Origin: Bacteroides sedimenti
GTDB lineage: Bacteria; Bacteroidota; Bacteroidia; Bacteroidales; Bacteroidaceae
DNA length: 64,000 nt
Reading direction: 5' to 3'
NCBI RefSeq assembly: GCF_040365225.1
Contig: NZ_AP028055.1
Span: 2,356,001 to 2,420,000, forward strand
Shown: piece by piece, positions 50,942-58,527 of the stretch
Position numbering within the stretch: position 1 is the first letter of the stretch
How the letters are laid out: each line of letters opens with the position of its first letter
Notes under the pieces: generated by a model
Database searches by the model: none
Told to the model about the DNA's origin: nothing
What the model saw: only the letters and a program-made list of their open reading frames with translations
Position numbers and translations under genes: made by a program

Positions 50942-53101
50942 TCATTCTTCTTTTACTTGTTTTGCCTCAAATTCTTTAATTAATTTGTCCTGAACATCAG
51001 TCGGAACAAGCTCATAGCTGGAGAATTTCATGATAAAAGATGCGCGTCCGCCTGTTAATGAGCTCAGTGAAGTTGAATAAGAAGACATCTCTTTCAATGG
51101 AACTTTTGCTACAATCTTCTCAAATCCTTTCTCGCTGCTCATTCCCATTATCATTGCACGACGTCCTTGCAAATCACCCATCACATCACCCATTTTATCA
51201 CTTGGAACAAATACTTCCACATCATAGATTGGTTCCAGGATCTTCGGGCCTGCATTTTTGAATGCTTCGCTGAAAGCATTACGCCCGGCAAGCATGAACG
51301 AAATTTCATTAGAATCAACCGGGTGCATTTTTCCATCATATACAATCACACGTACGTCACGCGCATACGAGCCGGTCAATGGTCCTTGTTCTATTCTTGA
51401 CATAATCCCCTTCAGGATAGCAGGCATAAAACGTGTATCGATTGATCCGCCAACAATACTATTAATAAACAATAATTTACCACCCCAGTCAAGCGGAATC
51501 TCTTCCTGTCCTTTTACATTAATCTTGTACTCCTGACCATTGAATTTGTATGTATCAGGCACAGGCATGCCCTCTTTGTAGGGTTCCACAATCAGGTGAA
51601 CTTCTCCAAACTGTCCGGCTCCTCCTGATTGCTTTTTATGTCGATAATCTGCACGAGACGCCTTGGTGATTGTTTCCCGATAAGGAATTTTGGGTTCTTC
51701 ATACTTAATCATAAGTTTTTCGTTGTTTTCCAATCTCCATTTCAGCGTCCGGAGGTGGAACTCACCTTGCCCATGTACCAACGTTTGCTTCAGCTCCTTG
51801 GATTGTTCAATCACCCATGTAGGATCTTCTTCGTGCATCCGATACAAAGCACTCATCATTTTTTCTGTATCTGCCTCGCTAACAGGCTTTATAGCTCTTG
51901 TATACCTTGAATTTGGATATTTGATAAAATCAAATTTGTTATTACAATCCTTTCCATTCAGGGTGTTACCCGTTTTCACTTCTTTCAACTTCACCGTCGC
52001 TCCAATGTCTCCGGCAACCAGCTCTTCAACCTTAATACGATTAGCTCCGGCAACTACAAACATCTGGGCAATACGCTCTTTCGATCCTCTATTGGCATTG
52101 GTCAAATCGTCTCCCTCTTTCACCTTACCGCTCATCACTTTAAAGTAGGAAACTTCACCGATGTGAGGCTCCACGCTTGTTTTAAAGAAATAGAGAGAAG
52201 TTGGTGCGTTTACATCCGGTGAGACTTCTACTCCTTCAGTGTTGGCAACTTTTGGCATATCTGAAACATAAGGTACCACATTGCCAAGGAATTCCATCAA
52301 ACGGCGAACCCCCATATCTTTTCCTGCACATACACAGAATACTGGGAAAATGCTCCGAGTTACAAGTCCTTCACGAATACCCAGACGCATTTCGTCCGGT
52401 TCCAGGGTCTCTTTTTCAAAGAATTTCTCCATCAGGCTTTCATCATTCTCGGCTGCTGATTCTACCAATGCTTTATGCATCTCCATCGCCTTATCCATCT
52501 CTTCAGCTGGAATGTCCTCTATTTCAGGTGCACCACCTTCAGGCTTCCAAGTAAATTTCTTCATCACAAGAACATCAATCAGGGAATTAAAGCCCGGACC
52601 ACAGGATATAGGGTATTGAATCGGAACTACCTTCGGGCCATATGCATCTTTCAGCTGTTCCAGGATATTATCGTAATCACATTTCTCGTGATCCAACTGA
52701 TTCACAAGAAATATAACAGGTTTACTAAGCTTTTCGGTATAACGGAAGTGGTTTTGTGTACCCACTTCTATACCATACTGGCCATTAATAAGAAGAATAG
52801 CGGTATCAGTTACATTCAAGGCCGTAACTGTACTGCCAATAAAGTCATCGGAACCGGGACAATCAATAATATTCAGCTTCTTGCCGTTCCATTCGGTATG
52901 TAAAACAGTAGAAAACACAGAATAGCCATACTCCTGTTCAACCGGAAAGTAATCGCTAACTGTGTTCTTGGTGGCGATGCTTCCTCTACGTTTTATAATA
53001 CCACTCTCGTAGAGCATCGCTTCCACGAGAGTGGTTTTCCCAGAGCCTGAACTTCCCAACAGGGCTAAGTTCTTAATTTCATTAGTCTGATATACCTTCA
53101 T
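50942..53101 (-). CDS. fusA2: EF-G paralogue of the Bacteroides EF-G2 type (altered GTPase centre)
   Basis: 719 aa with all EF-G domains. Translocates tRNA and mRNA on the ribosome. The GTPase domain is divergent: P-loop GSSGSGKTT, G3 DCPGSDDF in which the catalytic His of DTPGH is Ser, and G4 NQLD instead of NKxD. Domain IV (about 480-610) contains QSGGAGQFGEV and an insert around YKFNGQEYKINVKGQEEIPLDWGGKL. In B. thetaiotaomicron an EF-G paralogue lacking GTPase activity (EF-G2, fusA2) has been reported to support translation during starvation under control of the Cur regulator; this gene has the expected features, so I use that symbol. It is a single-gene unit with a palindrome upstream at 53152-53167. 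Confidence 0.88.
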   Translation of the reverse strand: MKVYQTNEIKNLALLGSSGSGKTTLVEAMLYESGIIKRRGSIATKNTVSDYFPVEQEYGYSVFSTVLHTEWNGKKLNIIDCPGSDDFIGSTVTALNVTDTAILLINGQYGIEVGTQNHFRYTEKLSKPVIFLVNQLDHEKCDYDNILEQLKDAYGPKVVPIQYPISCGPGFNSLIDVLVMKKFTWKPEGGAPEIEDIPAEEMDKAMEMHKALVESAAENDESLMEKFFEKETLEPDEMRLGIREGLVTRSIFPVFCVCAGKDMGVRRLMEFLGNVVPYVSDMPKVANTEGVEVSPDVNAPTSLYFFKTSVEPHIGEVSYFKVMSGKVKEGDDLTNANRGSKERIAQMFVVAGANRIKVEELVAGDIGATVKLKEVKTGNTLNGKDCNNKFDFIKYPNSRYTRAIKPVSEADTEKMMSALYRMHEEDPTWVIEQSKELKQTLVHGQGEFHLRTLKWRLENNEKLMIKYEEPKIPYRETITKASRADYRHKKQSGGAGQFGEVHLIVEPYKEGMPVPDTYKFNGQEYKINVKGQEEIPLDWGGKLLFINSIVGGSIDTRFMPAILKGIMSRIEQGPLTGSYARDVRVIVYDGKMHPVDSNEISFMLAGRNAFSEAFKNAGPKILEPIYDVEVFVPSDKMGDVMGDLQGRRAMIMGMSSEKGFEKIVAKVPLKEMSSYSTSLSSLTGGRASFIMKFSSYELVPTDVQDKLIKEFEAKQVKEE

Positions 53102-53151
53102 AATATATAAGATTTAAATTATTAACTCGGATATGTTTATCGCATACCTTT

Positions 53152-53167
53152 TACTTTGCGCAAAGTA
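53152..53167. promoter_or_regulatory. Perfect 16-bp palindrome upstream of the EF-G2-like gene
   Basis: TACTTTGC/GCAAAGTA, 51-66 bp upstream of the start codon on the minus strand. No TAnnTTTG box is found nearby. Candidate operator, possibly for a Crp-family activator; no consensus was available to compare. Confidence 0.5.
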
Positions 53168-53381
53168 TAAATTAATAATTTCTAAAACAACTAATTACAG
53201 GTGTTAGACAACTATGTTATTTAACACAATATTACAAACTATCAATAACAGATTAATGAGTTACCAAACTTAATCAGACATCGGAATCTGGAGAAGCAGT
53301 GATTGTGAAATAAAACTCGTTATATTCCATTTGACGAATATTTAAAACCGGAAACTGTAGACTGGTTTTACTAAAAAAGCT

Positions 53382-53389
53382 TACTTTTG
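53382..53389 (+). promoter_or_regulatory. -7 box of hemW
   Basis: TACTTTTG, 20 bp before the ATG. No clear -33 element. Confidence 0.5.
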
Positions 53390-53409
53390 CACTTCAAACG
53401 TCAATTCAT

Positions 53410-54546
53410 ATGGCAGGCATTTACCTACATGTTCCATTTTGCAAAACCAGATGCAATTACTGTGACTTCTACTCCACAACAAGAGATGAGGTCAGAGAGC
53501 GTTATATCCGGGCGCTATGCAGGGAGTTGGAACTGCGTAACAACTACCTGGAAAATGAACCTGTGGAGACAATCTATTTCGGAGGCGGAACCCCTTCACA
53601 ACTATCTCATTCCGATTTTGAAAAGATATTTACTACTTTAAACAAAGAGTATGATATACAAAATTGCGGGGAGATTACCATTGAAGCCAACCCCGACGAC
53701 CTGACTCCTGAATACATCAATAAACTGACAACGCTGCCCTTCAACCGCATAAGCATTGGCATGCAGACGTTTAACGACAAGCTCCTGCGCCTGCTCAACA
53801 GAAGGCATACCGCCAATCAGGCGATTCGGGCAGTGGAAGAGTGCCGCAAGGCAGGGTTCCGCAACATCAGCATCGATCTGATGTACGGCCTTCCGGGAGA
53901 GACTCTGAAAGATTGGGTAGCCGATTTGGAAACAGCGATAAGCCTCAACCCGGAACATATTTCGGCTTACCACCTTATATATGAAGAGGGCACCCCCCTC
54001 TATAAAATGTTGCAGAAACAACAGATTACAGAGGTTAACGAAGAGTTGAGCGTCAGCTTCTTTTCACTGATGATTGAGCGTTTAACCCAAGCCGGTTACC
54101 AACATTACGAAATCTCCAACTTCTGCAAACCCGATATGTACTCACGACATAACTCGAGCTACTGGACCGGCAAGAAATATCTGGGCTGCGGCCCGTCCGC
54201 ACACTCCTTTAACGGAGAAAGCCGTCAATGGAACGTATCCTCTCTGGAGCAATACCTTGAAGGAATAGAATGCGGAGCTCCCTGCTTTGAGGTGGAGCCA
54301 TTAGACACTGTCACCCGCTATAACGATTTTGTGATTACCTCCCTTCGCACCATGTGGGGATTACCCCTGGCACACTTAAAAGAGGAGTTTGGCGAAGAAC
54401 TGCTACAATATTGCCTGGGCAATGCAAAAAACTATCTGGAATCGGGCAAACTCGAGATTAAAGACAATACCCTTTTCCTCACCAAAGAGGGCATATTCAT
54501 TTCGGATGGAATCATGAGTGACCTTCTATGGGTTGAAGAGGAATAA
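53410..54546 (+). CDS. hemW: Radical SAM heme chaperone HemW
   Basis: 378 aa. The radical SAM motif CKTRCNYCDF (CxxxCxxC, residues of about 12-21), FGGGTPSQL, and RISIGMQTFNDKLLRLL are shared with HemN. Length under 400, the absence of the HemN N-terminal arm, and the motif RHNSSYW near 250 point to HemW, a heme-binding chaperone, rather than coproporphyrinogen dehydrogenase. It begins 20 bp after a -7 box and is followed after 12 bp by the two lysO genes, so the three may be one transcript. Confidence 0.9.
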   Translation: MAGIYLHVPFCKTRCNYCDFYSTTRDEVRERYIRALCRELELRNNYLENEPVETIYFGGGTPSQLSHSDFEKIFTTLNKEYDIQNCGEITIEANPDDLTPEYINKLTTLPFNRISIGMQTFNDKLLRLLNRRHTANQAIRAVEECRKAGFRNISIDLMYGLPGETLKDWVADLETAISLNPEHISAYHLIYEEGTPLYKMLQKQQITEVNEELSVSFFSLMIERLTQAGYQHYEISNFCKPDMYSRHNSSYWTGKKYLGCGPSAHSFNGESRQWNVSSLEQYLEGIECGAPCFEVEPLDTVTRYNDFVITSLRTMWGLPLAHLKEEFGEELLQYCLGNAKNYLESGKLEIKDNTLFLTKEGIFISDGIMSDLLWVEEE

Positions 54547-54558
54547 AACGAAGGAACG

Positions 54559-54852
54559 ATGTTGATAATTACCATTATACTTTTTATGGCAACTGGTATC
54601 TTTGCCGGATACCTGATTCGAAACAAGAATATCGGAATTGTAAGTCGTATCGTCACCGGATTCATCTGGCTGCTTCTTTTCCTGCTGGGAATGGAGGTGG
54701 GCGGCAACGAACGCCTTATCAAAGGTCTCTACGTCTTTGGGCTGGAGGCCTTAATCCTGATGATAGCCGGAGTAACGGGAAGCATTCTTGCCTCCTGGGC
54801 CTTGTGGCGCTATATTTCAAAAAACGAACAAAAGAAGAATAATCAATCATGA
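54559..54852 (+). CDS. LysO-type exporter, N-terminal half as a separate protein
   Basis: 97 aa, three predicted helices: IITIILFMATGIFAGYLI, VSRIVTGFIWLLLFLLGMEV (with the conserved LLFLLGMEVGG pattern of DUF340) and FGLEALILMIAGVTGSILASWALWR. It corresponds to the first part of the single-chain lysine exporter LysO. Its TGA overlaps the ATG of the next gene by the ATGA arrangement, so the halves are made together. Likely both halves assemble in the inner membrane to export lysine or a related amino acid. Confidence 0.85.
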   Translation: MLIITIILFMATGIFAGYLIRNKNIGIVSRIVTGFIWLLLFLLGMEVGGNERLIKGLYVFGLEALILMIAGVTGSILASWALWRYISKNEQKKNNQS

Positions 54853-55451
54853 AAGGAAGTCTCACCATCGTAGGGTTCTTTATTCTGGGTATCATCGTTA
54901 GCCACTACCGGTTGGTACCTTATACAAATATGTGTTCAGACCTGAGTTTCTATGCTCTTTGCGGGCTTATGTTCTTTGTCGGCATCAGCATCGGAAGCGA
55001 TACGACCACCCTCAAAAACTTCCGTCAGCTCAACATTCGATATACTCTGCTTCCTCTGATGACAATTCTTGGTACATTGGCAGGATGCATCATTGTGTCC
55101 CTTTTCCTCTCCAACCGTTCCGTCAGCGAATGCTGTGCCGTTGGTTCCGGTCTGGGGTACTATTCACTTTCGAGCGTTATCATTACGGAATATCATGGAG
55201 CCGAGCTGGGCACAATAGCCCTGTTGTGCAACATCATGCGAGAGATAGTTGCCCTGCTGTGCGCCCCGCTTCTTGTAAAACATTTCGGCAGACTGTCTCC
55301 CATTTCCGTGGGAGGAGCAACTACCATGGATACTACCCTACCCATCATTACGCAATCTTGCGGAAAAGATTTTGTAGTTGTTTCAATCTTCCACGGATGC
55401 CTGACCGATTTCTCGGTTCCGTTTCTTGTAACTCTTTTCTGTTCATTGTAA
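54849..55451 (+). CDS. LysO-type lysine exporter, C-terminal half
   Basis: 200 aa, about six helices. Recognised from LSFYALCGLMFFVGISIGSD, LLPLMTILGTLAGCIIVSL, CCAVGSGLGYYSLSSVIITE (the central GxGYYSLS motif with the acidic residue of the transport site), LCNIMREIVALLCAPLL and GGATTMDTTLPIITQSCG. Joined by an ATGA overlap to the N-terminal half. No promoter is seen between hemW and this pair. Inner-membrane amino-acid export is known for the single-chain homologue in E. coli; specificity here is inferred. Confidence 0.9.
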   Translation: MKGSLTIVGFFILGIIVSHYRLVPYTNMCSDLSFYALCGLMFFVGISIGSDTTTLKNFRQLNIRYTLLPLMTILGTLAGCIIVSLFLSNRSVSECCAVGSGLGYYSLSSVIITEYHGAELGTIALLCNIMREIVALLCAPLLVKHFGRLSPISVGGATTMDTTLPIITQSCGKDFVVVSIFHGCLTDFSVPFLVTLFCSL

Positions 55452-55528
55452 TATGGTCACATATCTGAGAAAGCAAAGTCTCAGAATCGTAAACTTTTTA
55501 AATTAAGAATTCCTCATATTATATATTC

Positions 55529-56061
55529 AAAAAAGTCGCGCAAGTCGCGCAAGTCGCGCAAAAGCAGTATAATCAACTATATACCAAATACATAACGGTG
55601 CGTCACTTTCTGCGTGACTTCAGAAAAGTCACGCAGAATCATAACAGGGGAATGGTATCTTTTTTGATGCCACATATATGTTGATGGAACCAACTCTATG
55701 TATAATCTCAACCAACCAGAAGGATTTCTCTCTCCATCCGGATCTGCATATCCTGTACATCCGGGTGTACCGCACCCCTACACCCGGATGTACTGATGAC
55801 GTACACCCGGATGTACAGACAAAAACATCTGCACAAAATATAAAGTTCAAGCCATTAAAGGATATTTAAATCATTCATATCCTGGTAATAATGCGAATTA
55901 TTATCGCAGAACAAAATAAATATTAAACATAGAGGGAACAATAGTGCGTGACATTTTATAAGTCGCGCGCTTTTTCTGCGGAAGTCACGCGCCCATACAC
56001 CATTGATATACAAATAATTACAACGACCCTGCGTGACTTGCGCGACTTGCGTGACTTTTTT
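55529..56061. repeat. Compound non-coding repeat island bounded by 31-nt inverted repeats
   Basis: Left end 55529-55559 (six A then three tandem 9-mers of AAGTCGCGC) and right end 56031-56061 are reverse complements with two mismatches. Inside are more copies of AAGTCRCGC on both strands: 55612-55620 with 55626-55634 within a 13-bp-stem hairpin (55608-55638), 55960-55968 and 55982-55990, plus imperfect copies at 55600 and 55946. The centre holds a different repeat set (55755-55816). No ORF or transposase. The flanks 55452-55528 and 56062-56427 are also non-coding; the latter carries a weak TACCTTTA box (56357-56364) before the DUF3857 genes. Confidence 0.8.
55755..55816. repeat. Three GTAC-N8-GTAC units at 23-bp spacing inside the repeat island
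   Basis: 16-nt units start at 55755, 55778 and 55801. Units 2 and 3 read [C/G]TACACCCGGATGTAC; unit 1 is the exact reverse complement of unit 3 (17 nt with the flanking base). Each unit alone is a near-palindrome with a CCGG-like core. No ORF. Confidence 0.8.
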
Positions 56062-56427
56062 AAAAAAACTATATGAGGAAATGGGATGACGATAAGAAGA
56101 ATTCCGGTTTTCAATCGGACATCTTGGTTTTGAAGTAAAAATTGGTTGGAACAGTTTCTATTTAGACACTTTACTCATCGGGTTATTAGTTATACAGGAT
56201 TACAATAATGACAAAGAACAAATGAAAAAGCAACCCTTTATATTACTTTCTTCAATCTCTGATCCGATTCATGTCACTCAATAGCTATTATTTTTTTGTT
56301 TTAATCTTTCAGATTGAATTTTATTAAAAAAATGTTATTATTATAAATAATTTGCATACCTTTACCCGAAACAAAACTAAATAAATAAATTTCTACTTTA
56401 ATACTCTAATAATTTCACATTATTATT

Positions 56428-58464
56428 ATGAAGAAAAACGCTGTACTATTTCTATTGTTTTTATCAGTCCATCTATTCACATCTGCACAGGACTTCAACT
56501 ACAACTATGGTAAAATTACGGATAATGAGCTATCCATGACTAGTTACCAAGGCGATGCTTCGGCTCCGGCTGTTGTAATATACAAAAATATAACAGCCAA
56601 ATATGCCTATAAAAAGGATGGATTCGTAGTAGAATATATCTACGAACAGAAAATAAAAGTTTTAAAATCAGAAGGGACAAAATATGCCAATGTGACAATC
56701 CCGGTATTTGATAAAGGAGACAGCGGTTCTCCAAAAGAAGTTGTATCAAAGATTGAAGCATATGCTTATAATTTGGAGGAAGGAAAGACAAAGAAAACAA
56801 AAATGGATAAAAATTACATTTTTGAAGAGCGCATTAACCCCTTTTATAAACAAATAAAATTCACGATCCCCGCAGTGAAGGAGGGAACTGTTATTGAGTA
56901 TAAATACAAACTTACCTCCGAGCGTCCCGATGTGATTGAGGACTGTGTGTTTCAGCAGGATATTCCTGCAATGTATAGTAGTTATGATGTTACTATTCCT
57001 CAGTATTTTGATTTCAATGCAGAGTTGGTAGGGAAAAACCAGATTAAGGTTGCAGAATCACTTGTTAACCAGAGCGCATCATTTGAAAATGAATACCAAC
57101 AAAGTTATACTGTTAGCTTTACAAGCAGAAGAATATTCCTTACTGTGATCAACCTGCCTGCCATGAAAGATGAGCCCAACGTTTGGTGCGCTGACGACTA
57201 CCGCACCAAGGTGACATTCGAGCTGAAAGGTACTAAATTCCCTGGTTCCGATTATAAGCCCTTTACCAGCAAATGGGAAGATATTGATGCTCTACTGAAA
57301 AAAGATAAAGAATTTGGCGAAGTACTTAATATGGTAAACCCATTCAGAGAAGAAATGCGCGCTATGCAGGTCACCTCTCTTCCATCAAATACTGAGAAAA
57401 TACGTGCTATATTTAAGTTCTTAAAATCTAAAATCGTATGGGATGGTACCTATCGTCTTTATGGAGAAAATATCAAAAAAGCCATTAAGAAAGGTGCAGG
57501 AAGCAATGCAGACATAAATTTTATTCTTATCAGCATGTTGAAGGATGCATCCATCGATGCTTATCCGGTTATGATGAGCAAACGAAGCAGTGGCAGACTG
57601 CCTATTCTATTTCCCAGTGTTTATAAACTAAATACCTTTATAGTAGGTATAAATGATGGTAGCAGCATCGTTTATCTGGATGGCTCTGTAAGTAATGGAG
57701 ATATCAACATCCTTCCACCGGTACTGATGGTAGACCGGGCAAGGGTGTACAATTCAAACGGGCCGGGAAGTTGGGTAGACCTCACCAGCGTGGGCAGACA
57801 TTCAGTAAATGCTATTGTAAAAGCATCAATTTCACCCGAAGGTACAATTACGGGAGAAAGAGCTGTATCCTATTCAGGCGACAAAGCGGTCGGTTTCCGG
57901 AATGGTTTTTCGGAAGCAAAAGACAGCACTACTTTCATAACTAAAACAGAAACAGAGAACGGAATTTCTATAAAAGGCACTTCTTTCAAAGGTCTTGAAA
58001 GTTTTTCTCCAACTGTACAAGAAAGATTGATATTTACCAAAGAAGTGAGCCATAATGATACCCATATCTACCTTAACCCAATGATCTTCCCTCATCTAAC
58101 CAAGAATTATTTTATGAGTGAAGAGCGTAGGTTACCTGTAGAATTTGATTATCCATACACCTTCAAGCTAGTCACCACACTTGAGATACCTAAGGGATAT
58201 CAGATTGAGGACCTTCCTAAACCGATAAAGATTGTCTTTGACAAACAAGAAGGCTGTAGTTGTACCTATAATATACAACAAACTGGCAGTACAATAGAAC
58301 TGGCATATACGTTCTCTCTGAAAAGACTTCTGTACACCGAGCAGGAATACAGTTCTTTGAGGAAACTATGGGGCACAATTGTGGACAAAAACAATGAGCA
58401 AATCGTATTAAAGAAAATAGCAACAGAAACTGCCGCCTCTAAAAAAGAGAGTACTCAACTGTAA
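56428..58464 (+). CDS. Secreted DUF3857 protein with a catalytically dead transglutaminase-like domain, copy 1
   Basis: 678 aa with a signal peptide (MKKNAVLFLLFLSVHLFTSAQ). The N-terminal half (about 30-300) is the beta-rich DUF3857 domain (KEGTVIEYKYKLTSERPDVIEDCVFQQDIP; DEPNVWCADDYRTKVTFEL). The middle part (about 310-440) has the transglutaminase-like fold, but where the catalytic Cys belongs the sequence is GAGSNADINF (Ala near 361), and the expected His position is in NTFIVG. The triad is therefore lost. A C-terminal beta domain follows. It is about half identical by eye to the next protein and heads a three-gene unit. Probably a binding or scaffold protein in the periplasm; function unknown. 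Confidence 0.85.
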   Translation: MKKNAVLFLLFLSVHLFTSAQDFNYNYGKITDNELSMTSYQGDASAPAVVIYKNITAKYAYKKDGFVVEYIYEQKIKVLKSEGTKYANVTIPVFDKGDSGSPKEVVSKIEAYAYNLEEGKTKKTKMDKNYIFEERINPFYKQIKFTIPAVKEGTVIEYKYKLTSERPDVIEDCVFQQDIPAMYSSYDVTIPQYFDFNAELVGKNQIKVAESLVNQSASFENEYQQSYTVSFTSRRIFLTVINLPAMKDEPNVWCADDYRTKVTFELKGTKFPGSDYKPFTSKWEDIDALLKKDKEFGEVLNMVNPFREEMRAMQVTSLPSNTEKIRAIFKFLKSKIVWDGTYRLYGENIKKAIKKGAGSNADINFILISMLKDASIDAYPVMMSKRSSGRLPILFPSVYKLNTFIVGINDGSSIVYLDGSVSNGDINILPPVLMVDRARVYNSNGPGSWVDLTSVGRHSVNAIVKASISPEGTITGERAVSYSGDKAVGFRNGFSEAKDSTTFITKTETENGISIKGTSFKGLESFSPTVQERLIFTKEVSHNDTHIYLNPMIFPHLTKNYFMSEERRLPVEFDYPYTFKLVTTLEIPKGYQIEDLPKPIKIVFDKQEGCSCTYNIQQTGSTIELAYTFSLKRLLYTEQEYSSLRKLWGTIVDKNNEQIVLKKIATETAASKKESTQL

Positions 58465-58527
58465 TATGGCGCCATTTTTATAAATGAAAAACAAAATGTA
58501 ATATAACTTATTATCAACCATTCTATT

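Noticed and set aside
51690..52148. 152-codon plus-strand frame over the EF-G2-like gene
   Set aside because: Antisense to conserved coding sequence, Ser/Phe-rich and without a promoter.
55533..55559. Tandem direct repeats that could suggest a CRISPR array
   Set aside because: The unit is only 9 bp, repeats are directly abutting with no spacers, and no cas gene is near.
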